Part shown: one piece after another, positions 53,831-63,469 of the stretch
Position numbering within the stretch: the first letter of the stretch is position 1
Layout: the number at the start of each line of letters is the position of its first letter
Assembly: GCA_913055905.1 (NCBI GenBank)
Contig: CAJXLB010000001.1
Span: 558,001-622,000, forward strand
Direction of reading: 5' to 3'
Origin: an uncultured Winogradskyella sp.
GTDB taxonomy: Bacteria > Bacteroidota > Bacteroidia > Flavobacteriales > Flavobacteriaceae
Length of the DNA: 64,000 nt
Translations under genes and position numbers: made by a program
Notes under the pieces: generated by a model
What the model saw: only the letters and a program-made list of their open reading frames with translations
Database searches by the model: none
What the model was told of the DNA's origin: nothing

Positions 53831-56605
53831 TTATAAGTTGTTAATAGTCAGTGAAGCATAGTACATTGAACCGATGAAGCCAGTACCAAATGCCGTGAAA
53901 TATTCATCCTGAAGTAAGTTGGTTGCACCAACTTTTAAAGTAGTCTTCAAGCTAGGAATTCTGTAGTTGATTTGAGCATCGAGTACACTGTAAGCAGGTA
54001 CTTCGCCATCACCAAATGAAGCTTCCCAGAAGAAGTTATCGCTCCAGCGCCATGCGGTATTAAATCCAAAGTTTTTAAACAATTCTGTTTTTCCAAAGGA
54101 AATCTTCACTTTATGTTCTGGAGTATTGAAATTGGTTCTGAAATCAGGATTTGCCTGAACATCAAAGTCTAGTCTTGCCCAGGTATAGTTGGCACTTAAA
54201 TCAAAACCATTAAAGACCTTAGCAGAAACCTGCATTGCCGCACCATAAGAATTAACTTCAACATCTGAATTCGTATACGTTTGATAGGCTTGGAAATCAC
54301 CATTAGCGATTGCTGCTACAGCAAGTGGAGTACTTGTTCCTGGTACGGTCTGTGTCAGTTCTACATCACCATAAAAAGGTGAGATAACCGTTTCGTTCGC
54401 CAAGAAATCTTGGTAAGAGTTGTAATATGCAGAGGCATCAACAATGATATCTGTAAATTTCCCTCTATAACCTAATTCAAACGAGCTCACCTGTTCTGGT
54501 TGTACTAAATTAGAATTTGCAATTTGTAAATCTGCTATATCTCCAGATTGGGCAAACCCATTGCTTACTGAACTTGCAAAGAATGAGTTGTTGTAAGCTC
54601 CTGTACCATCTACGTTGATGTTACTCTGACCTACAATCGCAGAACCTGCTGGACTTAAGTCATAATTACGTATATCGCGTGCAGGATTGTCCGGTGCACC
54701 ACCGATAAGTATGGCACGGCCCACATCTAAACCAATGTATAAATCTTGTGTGGTTGGATTTCTAAATCCTGTTTGAAATGAGGCTCTAATGTTGTGGTCC
54801 TCGTTGATAGTAAATCCGGCAGATAATCTCGGAGAGAAAAACCCATCGAACAATTCATTTTTATCGTAACGGATAGACCCTGTTAATTTCAACTCAACGC
54901 TTTCAGACAGTTCTAAGGAACGTTGTAATTGTGTGTATATACCTAGTTCTGAATAGGTGATAGGCCCATCGGTATCTGTATAAATAGTTCCGAAAGAATT
55001 TAAGCGATAGGTTCTGAAAGATCCACCCACTTGGATTTCAGCAAAATCAATTAAGTCGCCAAAATTGTAGTTGTAATCGGCGTGATAAATTTGTGAATTA
55101 TCTTGGAATCTAGATCCAGTTCTTAAGTCTGGGTCACTGGTAACTTGATTAAAAGTTCTTTGGAATTCTTGGGTGCCTGGAATTAATCGTCCTGTATCTG
55201 CTTGTGCTCGTGCAGCAGCATGTGCTTGCGCTTCAGTAGCACCTCCAAGAGTTTGGGTTACAAACGTATTGATGTATTCACCAAACCACTGCTGGTCTGA
55301 TTTCCAAGCTCTGTTAATATTGATTCCTGTGAACACCATGTCGTAGGAATCACCAGCCTTATCTTCTGTAATGTAGCCTCTAACAAAGAAGTTATCGTTT
55401 CGTATTTCTAATTTATGCTGTTGTAGGAAAAAATTCTTGATATTATATCTGTTAGCACCTTGATAGATAGTGTTACCAGAACCTATTTTTCCGACATATT
55501 GAATTTCGAAATCATTTTCCCAAGGTCTAAAATATAGTCCCCAATCTGCTTTGATACTTTCAGCGTTATAGTTTGTTAAGTCGCGTTCGTTGTAACCGGT
55601 TCTACTTACCACAACATCTGGCACAAGTCCTAAACCGCCTGCGGCAGCTCTTATGTTTGTCGCAACCTCGTCACCATAAACATTGATACCGTCATAATCC
55701 AGGTCTGCTCGAGTTAGCCCTCGATTAAGTTTGTCTTCTTCGCTGGTGGCCGCCCAGTCGGTTCCTTTTAAATAACCGAAATTAACTTTAACGGCAAATT
55801 TCTCGCTGAATTTGTAGGCCATTCTAATACCTAAATCGGTATAGTCATTATCACCCGCAGCTTCTTGAGAGGTGATACCTCGTTTGATATAACCGCTTAT
55901 ACCTTGATGGTCAAAAGGGTTTTTACTGCGCATAAACAAGATACCGTTGAATGCGTTGGCACCGTACAGGGCCGAGGCAGCACCAGGTAAAAGTTCTACG
56001 CTTTGCACGTCCGTTTCCGTCATCCCTAATAAGTTTCCTAGTGGGAAGTTAAGCGCTGGTGCGGAATTGTCCATACCATCTACGAGTTGCATAAAACGTG
56101 TGTTGGCAAAACTTGCAAAACCTCTCGTGTTTATGGATTTGAAGGTTAAACTGTTAGTGTTGATATCAACACCTTTTAAGTTTTCTAGGCCGTCGTAAAA
56201 ATCTACAGAGGCCGTGTTTTTGATTTCTTTGATTCCAAAACGCTCCACCGTTACTGGAGATTCAAAAATTCGTTCTGGAGTTCTAGAAGCAGAAATAACT
56301 ACTTCATCAAGCTCATTACCTTCTCTGAGTGTAACATCAATAGTTTGGTTGTTAGCTGTTACCTCAATGGTCTGAATTTGAAACCCAGTATAGCTTATTC
56401 GTATTGAAAAAGGAGGTTCCAATTCTGTAGAGATGGTGTAGTTTCCGTCGAAGTCGGAAACAGTACCTGTTGTTGTCCCTACCACAACGATATTTGCTCC
56501 GGGTAAGGGTAGTCCGGATTCGTCTGTAATTTTCCCTTTTACAGTGGTCTGAGCGTAGGTGACCACACATAAAAGTAGAGCAATAAGATTTAAGATTGTC
56601 TTCAT
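53831..56605 (-). CDS. TonB-dependent receptor with carboxypeptidase-regulatory domain, 924 aa
   Basis: After a signal peptide (ILNLIALLLCVVTYA) comes a regulatory-like beta-sandwich (TVKGKITDESGLPLPGANI, residues 20-105), typical of the SusC-class receptors, and a plug with LEGVDINTNSLTFKSINTRGFAS. The long barrel ends with ASLTINNL. The size and N-terminal domain suggest uptake of a large ligand such as an oligosaccharide or complex lipid. No SusD partner follows; its partner is the GDSL lipoprotein gene 10 bases downstream. Confidence 0.9.
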   Translation of the reverse strand: MKTILNLIALLLCVVTYAQTTVKGKITDESGLPLPGANIVVVGTTTGTVSDFDGNYTISTELEPPFSIRISYTGFQIQTIEVTANNQTIDVTLREGNELDEVVISASRTPERIFESPVTVERFGIKEIKNTASVDFYDGLENLKGVDINTNSLTFKSINTRGFASFANTRFMQLVDGMDNSAPALNFPLGNLLGMTETDVQSVELLPGAASALYGANAFNGILFMRSKNPFDHQGISGYIKRGITSQEAAGDNDYTDLGIRMAYKFSEKFAVKVNFGYLKGTDWAATSEEDKLNRGLTRADLDYDGINVYGDEVATNIRAAAGGLGLVPDVVVSRTGYNERDLTNYNAESIKADWGLYFRPWENDFEIQYVGKIGSGNTIYQGANRYNIKNFFLQQHKLEIRNDNFFVRGYITEDKAGDSYDMVFTGININRAWKSDQQWFGEYINTFVTQTLGGATEAQAHAAARAQADTGRLIPGTQEFQRTFNQVTSDPDLRTGSRFQDNSQIYHADYNYNFGDLIDFAEIQVGGSFRTYRLNSFGTIYTDTDGPITYSELGIYTQLQRSLELSESVELKLTGSIRYDKNELFDGFFSPRLSAGFTINEDHNIRASFQTGFRNPTTQDLYIGLDVGRAILIGGAPDNPARDIRNYDLSPAGSAIVGQSNINVDGTGAYNNSFFASSVSNGFAQSGDIADLQIANSNLVQPEQVSSFELGYRGKFTDIIVDASAYYNSYQDFLANETVISPFYGDVELTQTVPGTSTPLAVAAIANGDFQAYQTYTNSDVEVNSYGAAMQVSAKVFNGFDLSANYTWARLDFDVQANPDFRTNFNTPEHKVKISFGKTELFKNFGFNTAWRWSDNFFWEASFGDGEVPAYSVLDAQINYRIPSLKTTLKVGATNLLQDEYFTAFGTGFIGSMYYASLTINNL

Positions 56606-56715
56606 ATAGAGATTAAGTTAATTTAATACTGAGAGCAATTTAAATAAATCTCTACTAAATGAATAAGAAATTCTTAAAAAAATGTAAGTGAACACCGTCT
56701 TTTAGTAATAAAAAA

Positions 56716-56748
56716 GCCTTAAAACTGAGAAATTCAAAATTTTAAGGC
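56716..56748 (-). terminator. Intrinsic terminator downstream of glmS
   Basis: The arms GCCTTAAAA (56716-56724) and TTTTAAGGC (56740-56748) pair perfectly. The A run at 56710-56715 gives a U tract on the minus strand. It lies 28 bases past the glmS stop. Confidence 0.8.
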
Positions 56749-56775
56749 GTTTTAGAACTTAAAAAATAGAGGTAA

Positions 56776-58623
56776 TTATTCTACGGTTACTGATTTTGCC
56801 AGGTTTCTTGGCTGATCCACATTTTTATCCAACATCACGGCAATATGATAGGATAAGAGTTGTAAGGGTATGGTGGTTAGCAATGGTGTTAGGCATTCTA
56901 AAGTCTCCGGAACTTCAATGATATGATCTGCCAATTCCTTAACGCTTTTATCGCCTTTGGTAACAATACCTATAATTTTTCCTTTTCTAGATTTTATTTC
57001 TTGGATATTGCTCAAAACCTTCTCGTAATGTCCCTTTTTGGTCGCAATAACCACAACAGGCATTTGCTCGTCTATTAAGGCAATAGGACCGTGTTTCATT
57101 TCTGCAGCCGGATAGCCTTCTGCGTGGATGTAAGATATTTCCTTAAGCTTTAAAGCCCCTTCCAATGCTACAGGGAAGTTATAGCCTCGGCCTAAATACA
57201 AAAAGTTGGTTGCCGACTTGTAAATGTCTGCCACGGTTTGGACATAGGCATCAGATTTAAGAGCTTCTTCTACTTTTTCAGGAATCATTTCAAGCTCTAT
57301 TAAATGATGTCTAAATTCTGAACTTGATATGGTGCCTTTAGCTCTTGCAAGGCGTAGCGCCATTAGAGTTAAAACGGTTATTTGAGTTGTAAAGGCTTTT
57401 GTAGAGGCCACTCCAATTTCAGGTCCTGCGTGCGTGTAAGCTCCAGCATCAGACTCCCTGGCAATGGATGAGCCTACCACATTGCACACCCCAAAAACAA
57501 ATGCACCTTTAGACTTGGCAAGTTTAATGGCAGCGAGTGTATCTGCTGTTTCACCAGATTGAGAAATTGCAATAACAATATCTTTCTCGGTAATCACCGG
57601 ATTTCGATATCTAAATTCTGAGGCATATTCAACCTCTACAGGAATTCTAGCGAGGTCTTCAAAAATATATTCGGATACCAAACCAGCATGCCAAGATGTA
57701 CCACAGGCCACAACAATGATGCGGTCTGCAGCAAGAAATTTTTTCATATTATCCTCAACGCCTGCCATTTTAATGATAGCTTGATTGCTCAATAAGCGTC
57801 CTCTAAAGGTGTCTAAAATTGCACTAGGCTGCTCATAAATCTCCTTGAGCATGAAATGGTCGTAACCACCTTTTTCTATCTGTTCTAAATTGAGTTGCAG
57901 CTTTTGTACGTAGGGGTCAACTAACTTATCGTCTTTAATTTTTCTAACCTTTACATTTTTACCCTTTCTAACAATGGCCATTTCTTCATCTTTTAGATAA
58001 ATGGCATTTTTAGTGTATTCAATGAAAGGAGAGGCATCACTCGCAATAAAAAATTCGTCTTCACCAATACCGATGGCTAAGGGACTTCCCAATCGAGCTA
58101 CGACGATTTCATTGGGCTTATTTTTATCAAAAACGGCTATGGCATAGGCACCTACAACTTGGTTAAGTGCAATTTGTACAGCCTTACCCAATTTAATATT
58201 GTCATTTTTCTTTACGTCCTCGATTAAATTAACCAAGACTTCCGTATCTGTATCTGAGGTAAACTCGTAACCACGTTTTATGAGCTCTTTTTTAAGGGAA
58301 TCATAATTTTCAATAATGCCATTATGTATAATGACTAAGTCGCCTGAGTTGGAGTAGTGTGGGTGAGAGTTAATATCGTTTGGAACACCGTGGGTTGCCC
58401 ATCTTGTATGACCAATACCAAGGGTTCCTGATGTAGAGATTTCGGTTTCTGCTTTTTCCTTAAGGTCGGACACCTTGCCTTTTGTCTTGGATAATTTAAT
58501 ATCGCTACCATCATAAAGTGCAATTCCTGCACTGTCGTAGCCTCGATATTCCAATCTTTGAAGGCCTTTGATTATAATGGGATAGGCTTCTCTATGGCCA
58601 ATATATCCAACAATTCCACACAT
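56776..58623 (-). CDS. glmS: Glucosamine-6-phosphate synthase, 615 aa
   Basis: It makes glucosamine-6-phosphate from fructose-6-phosphate and Gln for the cell wall. The N-terminal nucleophile is Cys2 in MCGIVGYIGH; HTRWATHGVP and GPIALIDEQMP are conserved; two SIS domains follow (about 290-420 and 460-600), ending in the universal AKSVTVE. No glmS ribozyme is present upstream. The upstream neighbour is a DUF4270 gene 11 bases away, and the GT5-like gene is next, so these three share an operon. Confidence 0.97.
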   Translation of the reverse strand: MCGIVGYIGHREAYPIIIKGLQRLEYRGYDSAGIALYDGSDIKLSKTKGKVSDLKEKAETEISTSGTLGIGHTRWATHGVPNDINSHPHYSNSGDLVIIHNGIIENYDSLKKELIKRGYEFTSDTDTEVLVNLIEDVKKNDNIKLGKAVQIALNQVVGAYAIAVFDKNKPNEIVVARLGSPLAIGIGEDEFFIASDASPFIEYTKNAIYLKDEEMAIVRKGKNVKVRKIKDDKLVDPYVQKLQLNLEQIEKGGYDHFMLKEIYEQPSAILDTFRGRLLSNQAIIKMAGVEDNMKKFLAADRIIVVACGTSWHAGLVSEYIFEDLARIPVEVEYASEFRYRNPVITEKDIVIAISQSGETADTLAAIKLAKSKGAFVFGVCNVVGSSIARESDAGAYTHAGPEIGVASTKAFTTQITVLTLMALRLARAKGTISSSEFRHHLIELEMIPEKVEEALKSDAYVQTVADIYKSATNFLYLGRGYNFPVALEGALKLKEISYIHAEGYPAAEMKHGPIALIDEQMPVVVIATKKGHYEKVLSNIQEIKSRKGKIIGIVTKGDKSVKELADHIIEVPETLECLTPLLTTIPLQLLSYHIAVMLDKNVDQPRNLAKSVTVE

Positions 58624-58634
58624 AGGTTAAAGTT

Positions 58635-60326
58635 TTAGTTGTTTGGTTCTGCGTAAAAAATCTCGAGATAAACTCGTTTGCTCTCATCTTCTGTGGCATT
58701 GCCATGTAAGATGGTTCCTTTTGGGGACATAACGGAACTTATAGGCACTGTTAATTGAGGGTTTTCACTATCTAAAACTTCTTGTTGATTCTGTCTTGTA
58801 GCTGGGTTTTCTGAGTTAACATTTAAGGCTACCGCAAGCCCCAGTTCTACATTTGTGGAATCCCTTAACAAAAGATTATTGATATGGTTTGTAATTCTCA
58901 ATTTATATTTTATACCTTGTCCATTAGGCTCATCATCAACACGTTGCAATGGTCCCAAATGGGTTGTCTTAGATAACGAAGGTAGACTATTATTTGTAAG
59001 GTCAAAGACATAATCTGCTAACGGTAACTTATTTTCGATATCATACAGGTACAACCTGTCAGGTTCATTTCCATTGACCATGTCTTGATCGACATAAAAC
59101 ACAAGATTGGCCTCGTTTAACAAGCGTTTGCTAACCAGTTCGCCTTCGTCATTTTCTTCAACAAAAAAGTACTTAAAAGTTTCGAATTCATTGAAGCCTA
59201 TTTGGTCATCGCTATTTTCTCCATTAAACAATTTGATTCGTGCAATGGCTCCTTCACCTCCTTTTAAATAAAGCCTACTATCACCGCTTTGTGCATCTCC
59301 TTCGTTGATGGGAAGCGTAAAGTTGTTTTCTAAAAACGTAGTGCGAATGGGGCCAAAGTCTAAGGTGTAAGTTGCCCTTTCCCTAGTGTCTGGGTCGTCA
59401 TTTGTGGAGTTTGTTAAGCGGGAATAGAAAATGGTAATGTTGGCATTTTCGCTAGCCGTATTTAATAACATGTAACTTCCCTGGCTGGCACCTGGTATGA
59501 GTTCAGCTTTGAAATACAATCCTCTGAAATAATTGTTGAAATTGCTCTGGGATGATAATACGCCACTTTCTTCTTGATTGATAATCTTTTCCGTCCAAAA
59601 ATCAGGGTCAAGCTTTATTCTTATTCCAGGAGTGGTGCGTTCTACTAGTTGAGATTCAGACTCTGGGTCGTTAATATCATTTTGGGTTAAGATGAAGGTG
59701 CGGTCGGATATTTCTACATTATTAAACCCGAGATGGGATGTTTCTTCTCCATTTAGAAAGACAAGCTCTTCACCTTCTAGTGCAGATTCAGGAATAGATT
59801 CTGATAACGATGCCGATTTATTTGAGTAGTAGTTCTGTCCATCATCAAAACTTCCATTGGGATCAAAATCCCTAAGAAAATAATTACTTTCAAATACTCT
59901 TAACCGTATAGGATTGGTATTGTAAACTGAATCCAGTCGATAGGATACATTACCTGCAGCATCAATATTGGTAACAGTAGCAAAAAAAGGTAATCTCAGC
60001 ACTACCGAATCTACCGAGACTTCTTCTCCAAAATCTGGATCTGTACCTTGTAATGTTAATTGCGTAAGAAAATTGGCTGATGTGGAACCGTAAATATCAT
60101 TATATACGCCAAGGCCGTTAACCTCCAGCCCGTTGGTTTGTACAGGACCCAAAGGTTGCGTGTAGGTTATAACATCATATAAACGACTGTCTAAATCAAA
60201 ATTCGTGGCATTATCATCGGTAATAACATCAGATTCTATAGTAACAAAATCTTTGTCGCAGCCAATAAAACCTAGGGCAATTAGGCTAAGGGCAATAAAA
60301 TTAAGGGCAGTTTTATGTATCTTCAT
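58635..60326 (-). CDS. DUF4270 lipoprotein, 563 aa
   Basis: A lipoprotein with the lipobox GFIGC (Cys23). The remaining protein is a chain of beta-sandwich domains with the DUF4270 pattern: FDLDSRLYDVITYTQPLGPVQTNGL near residue 45 and YFVEENDEGELVSKRLLNEANLVFYVD near 380. It should face the cell surface or periplasm. The function is unknown, though the family often sits in envelope-biosynthesis operons. Here it is between glmS and the GT5-like gene, with gaps of 11 and 6 bases. Confidence 0.88.
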   Translation of the reverse strand: MKIHKTALNFIALSLIALGFIGCDKDFVTIESDVITDDNATNFDLDSRLYDVITYTQPLGPVQTNGLEVNGLGVYNDIYGSTSANFLTQLTLQGTDPDFGEEVSVDSVVLRLPFFATVTNIDAAGNVSYRLDSVYNTNPIRLRVFESNYFLRDFDPNGSFDDGQNYYSNKSASLSESIPESALEGEELVFLNGEETSHLGFNNVEISDRTFILTQNDINDPESESQLVERTTPGIRIKLDPDFWTEKIINQEESGVLSSQSNFNNYFRGLYFKAELIPGASQGSYMLLNTASENANITIFYSRLTNSTNDDPDTRERATYTLDFGPIRTTFLENNFTLPINEGDAQSGDSRLYLKGGEGAIARIKLFNGENSDDQIGFNEFETFKYFFVEENDEGELVSKRLLNEANLVFYVDQDMVNGNEPDRLYLYDIENKLPLADYVFDLTNNSLPSLSKTTHLGPLQRVDDEPNGQGIKYKLRITNHINNLLLRDSTNVELGLAVALNVNSENPATRQNQQEVLDSENPQLTVPISSVMSPKGTILHGNATEDESKRVYLEIFYAEPNN

Positions 60327-60332
60327 TAATTC

Positions 60333-61145
60333 TTAATTATTTAATACCTGAGTGGTATAAAACTCCGTATATGGGTCTGCAAATTCCTCAATAGAATGAT
60401 AGTCTAGTACGGGTTTTGATGCAGCATCAATATACTCATCAAGATCTTTAGGAAGTTCTTGTGATCCTTTAATAATAGCATCTGAATTGTCTATGGCAAT
60501 TTTCATTAGATTGCTATAGCTTGGGTTTTCAAGTGGTTTAATAATGTCTTTCTCCAATCCATCAAATGCTACCTTGTCTATCATATTTTTATCTAACGTT
60601 CCATCAAAGCTTTGATTGTACACAGAAGTCACTATTTTACTTTCTGTAAACAATGGTTCGGTCTTATAAAACTCTTTTAGATAGAGCGGTAGTAAGGACG
60701 CAAGCCAACCATTAACATGAATAATGTCTGGAGCCCAGTTGAGTTTCTTTACGGTCTCAATCACTCCCTTGGCAAAAAATATGGCGCGTTCATCATTATC
60801 AGGAAATAAATTGCCATCTTCATCTGTTAGAGTAGCCTTTCGCTTAAAATATTCTTCGTTATCTATAAAATAGACCTGAATTCTTTCCTTTGGGATTGAA
60901 GCTACTTTTATAATCAATGGCATATCTAAATCATTGATAACAAGATTTATACCAGATAGTCTTATCACTTCGTGCAGCTGATGTCTTCTTTCGTTGATAT
61001 TACCAAATCGCGGCATAAATATACGTATCTGCCCACCTTGTTTATTTACCATTCTTGGTGCTTCAAATGACATTGAAGAAATTTCAGTTTCGGGTAAGTA
61101 CGGTACTACTTCGGAAGACACATATAATATTCGTTTATCTTTCAT
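60333..61145 (-). CDS. Glycogen/starch-synthase-like half protein (GT5 N-domain only), 270 aa
   Basis: The protein looks like the N-terminal Rossmann half of a GT5 glycogen synthase: RILYVSSEVVPYLPE at the start and RIFMPRFGNINERRHQLHEVIRLSG follow the family. But the expected K-x-G-G-L motif after the start is replaced by ETEISSMS, and the protein ends at 270 residues, before the C-terminal GT-B half that normally holds the nucleotide site (usual length about 480). It is unlikely to make glycogen. This shortened form recurs in Bacteroidota near panC, here divergent from it. Confidence 0.85.
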   Translation of the reverse strand: MKDKRILYVSSEVVPYLPETEISSMSFEAPRMVNKQGGQIRIFMPRFGNINERRHQLHEVIRLSGINLVINDLDMPLIIKVASIPKERIQVYFIDNEEYFKRKATLTDEDGNLFPDNDERAIFFAKGVIETVKKLNWAPDIIHVNGWLASLLPLYLKEFYKTEPLFTESKIVTSVYNQSFDGTLDKNMIDKVAFDGLEKDIIKPLENPSYSNLMKIAIDNSDAIIKGSQELPKDLDEYIDAASKPVLDYHSIEEFADPYTEFYTTQVLNN

Positions 61146-61221
61146 AAATCAACTGCGTTTAAAATTTAAATGTAAAAACATGCAAAAGTACAAATTTTTA
61201 TGCAGATTGCCAGTAAAATAT

Positions 61222-61229
61222 TATGTTTG
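61222..61229 (+). promoter_or_regulatory. Probable -7 element of panC
   Basis: TATGTTTG matches the TAnnTTTG consensus, 24 bases before the TTG start of panC. A TTG lies only 12 bases upstream, too near for a good -33, so the promoter is incomplete by this rule. Confidence 0.4.
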
Positions 61230-61252
61230 CACGCATTTAACACCTGAGATCG

Positions 61253-62104
61253 TTGGACATTTTTCACCACAGTCGTCAATTACGTAAACATGTTGAATCC
61301 ATTAGGGAAGCAGGCTCAATAATAGGTTTTGTTCCCACAATGGGAGCCTTGCATGAAGGTCATTTGTCCCTCGTTAAAACAGCACTAAAGAATACAGACC
61401 ATGTTGTTGTAAGCATTTTTGTAAACCCAACACAGTTTAACAGTAAAAAAGATTTAGAGACTTACCCGAGAACGCTAGACGCTGATATCTCACTGCTAAA
61501 GACTATCGACTCAACTAATATCTCTGTTTACGCACCGTCAGTTAAGGACATTTACGGAACAACCCTAAAAACCGAATCCTTCGATTTTGGAGGCTTGGAA
61601 GATGTTATGGAAGGCGCATACAGAAAGGGTCATTTTGACGGCGTGGGAACCATAGTGAAGCATCTGTTTGAAAGTATTGAGCCTGATAAAGCTTTTTTTG
61701 GAGAAAAAGATTACCAGCAACTACTTATAATTAAACACTTAGTAAAGCACTATAAATTAGGAGTGGAAATCATAGGTTGCCCTATTTACAGGGAAGAAGA
61801 CGGCTTGGCCATGAGCTCAAGAAATGTGAGGTTATCAGGGCAACAAAGAAAAGCGGCTCCTTTTATATATGCCACACTTAAGACTGCCAAACACAAGTTT
61901 GGCACAAAAAGTGCTAAATATGTTACGGAATGGGTTACAAATCAGTTTAAAAAACAAGAATTTCTAGATTTAGAATATTTTTTGATTGCAGATTCAGAAA
62001 CCTTAAAACCAGTTAAACGAAAATCAAAGAACAGAAGTTATAGAGCTTTTATTGCTGTATATGCTGGAGATGTTAGACTTATAGATAATATCGCATTAAA
62101 TTAA
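61253..62104 (+). CDS. panC: Pantothenate synthetase, 283 aa
   Basis: It condenses pantoate with beta-alanine by ATP. The start codon is TTG (61253), which keeps the usual short N-terminus; no ATG is in frame before the core. The ATP sites are [16 protein letters not shown] near residues 26-41 (HIGH-like) and the KMSKS-like MSSRNVRLS near 185. Length is normal. The gene starts the panC-panD transcript, divergent from the GT5-like gene. Confidence 0.96.
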   Translation: MDIFHHSRQLRKHVESIREAGSIIGFVPTMGALHEGHLSLVKTALKNTDHVVVSIFVNPTQFNSKKDLETYPRTLDADISLLKTIDSTNISVYAPSVKDIYGTTLKTESFDFGGLEDVMEGAYRKGHFDGVGTIVKHLFESIEPDKAFFGEKDYQQLLIIKHLVKHYKLGVEIIGCPIYREEDGLAMSSRNVRLSGQQRKAAPFIYATLKTAKHKFGTKSAKYVTEWVTNQFKKQEFLDLEYFLIADSETLKPVKRKSKNRSYRAFIAVYAGDVRLIDNIALN

Positions 62105-62117
62105 TTATCTTTGCCTC

Positions 62118-62468
62118 ATGCAAATTCAAGTTGTAAAATCGAAAATTCATCGCGTAAAGTGTACAGGTGCCGACCTAAATTACATTGGTAGTATTACCAT
62201 AGATGAAGACCTTATGGATGCTGCCAATATCATTCAGGGCGAAAAAGTCCAGATTGTAAATAACGATAATGGCGAGCGCTTGGAGACCTATTGTATACCA
62301 GGACCAAGAAATAGTGGAGAGATTACCTTAAATGGCGCTGCCGCTAGAAAGGTGTCAGTAGGAGATACGCTTATACTTATAACCTATGCTTTTATGGATA
62401 TGGAAAAGGCCAAGGTTTTTAAGCCATCATTGGTTTTCCCGGATGAAGCTACCAATCTTTTAAAATAG
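62118..62468 (+). CDS. panD: Aspartate 1-decarboxylase, 116 aa
   Basis: It makes beta-alanine from Asp for pantothenate. The self-processing site is Gly24-Ser25 in [10 protein letters not shown], which becomes the pyruvoyl cofactor; the conserved [13 protein letters not shown] segment is also there. Length is normal. Its ATG lies 13 bases after the panC stop, so the two are co-transcribed and supply both ends of the same step. The membrane protein at 62473 follows after 4 bases. Confidence 0.97.
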   Translation: MQIQVVKSKIHRVKCTGADLNYIGSITIDEDLMDAANIIQGEKVQIVNNDNGERLETYCIPGPRNSGEITLNGAAARKVSVGDTLILITYAFMDMEKAKVFKPSLVFPDEATNLLK

Positions 62469-62472
62469 CCCC

Positions 62473-63426
62473 TTGCGCAAATATAAATCTATCCTGAAGA
62501 TTGTTTTGCCTCTAGTTTTAGGTATCGTCTTAGTGTGGTATTCGCTATCCAAGATATCCATACCCACCCTAATTCAATATTTTAAGAATGCCAATTACAG
62601 TTGGATTTTTCTAGGCGCTTTCTTAGGGGTTCTTAGCCATACCTCAAGAGCCTACAGGTGGCTGTACATGGTAGAGCCATTGGGATACAAGCCTAAATTT
62701 GGCAATAGCTTTATGGCTGTATATTCGGCTTATCTCATCAATTTTACAATACCAAGGGCTGGTGAGCTTGCCAGAGCTTCTATTTTAACCAATTACGAAA
62801 AAGTACCCTTTGATAAAGGGATTGGGACAATCGTAGCGGAGCGTATTGCAGATACCATAATGTTACTAATGGTCATATTGATTGCTTTGTCCTTGGAGTT
62901 TGAGTTTATATATAATTTTTTTATTGAAAAATTCAATCCGCTTACCCTTATAATTGGTGGTGCCACACTGATAGTTCTTGGGATAACTGGTATTGTTCTT
63001 CTTAAACGAAGCACCAACAAGTTTGTGCTTAAAATTAAGGGATTCCTAAGTGGTCTTGTGGAAGGCCTGTTGAGCATATTTAAAATGGAGAAAAAATGGG
63101 CATTTATTTTCCACACTTTTTTCATTTGGGGAATGTACGTGCTTATGTTTTATGTTACCACCTTTGCCTTGCCAGAGTTAAAGGATATGTCTATAGCTGC
63201 TGCCCTTATTGGATTTATATTGGCAAGTTTTAGTATTGCTGCGACTAATGGAGGCATAGGGTCTTTTCCTGAGGCCGTTGTTATTGCCTTTTTACTTTTT
63301 AATCTTCCCGAAGAGCCAAGTAGGGCTTTTGGCTGGATCATGTGGTCTACACAAACTTTAGTCATAATTATTCTTGGTGGGCTGTCCTTGGTGTATCTTC
63401 CTATTTTTAACAGAAAGAAGGTGTAG
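62473..63426 (+). CDS. LPG-synthase-type (UPF0104/DUF2174-like) membrane protein, 317 aa
   Basis: The start codon is TTG (62473), 4 bases after panD. Seven or eight hydrophobic segments span the chain, with the polar MAVYSAYLINFTIPRAGELARASILTNYE segment near residue 75-105 that marks the lysylphosphatidylglycerol-synthase transmembrane family (LPG_synthase_TM). Members are flippase-like or unknown; this one lacks the soluble synthase domain, so lysyl transfer is not expected. It shares the panCD transcript. Confidence 0.85.
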   Translation: MRKYKSILKIVLPLVLGIVLVWYSLSKISIPTLIQYFKNANYSWIFLGAFLGVLSHTSRAYRWLYMVEPLGYKPKFGNSFMAVYSAYLINFTIPRAGELARASILTNYEKVPFDKGIGTIVAERIADTIMLLMVILIALSLEFEFIYNFFIEKFNPLTLIIGGATLIVLGITGIVLLKRSTNKFVLKIKGFLSGLVEGLLSIFKMEKKWAFIFHTFFIWGMYVLMFYVTTFALPELKDMSIAAALIGFILASFSIAATNGGIGSFPEAVVIAFLLFNLPEEPSRAFGWIMWSTQTLVIIILGGLSLVYLPIFNRKKV

Positions 63427-63469
63427 AAATATTTTTTTACCTTGCTTTAACTTTTTAATCTAACTTGTT

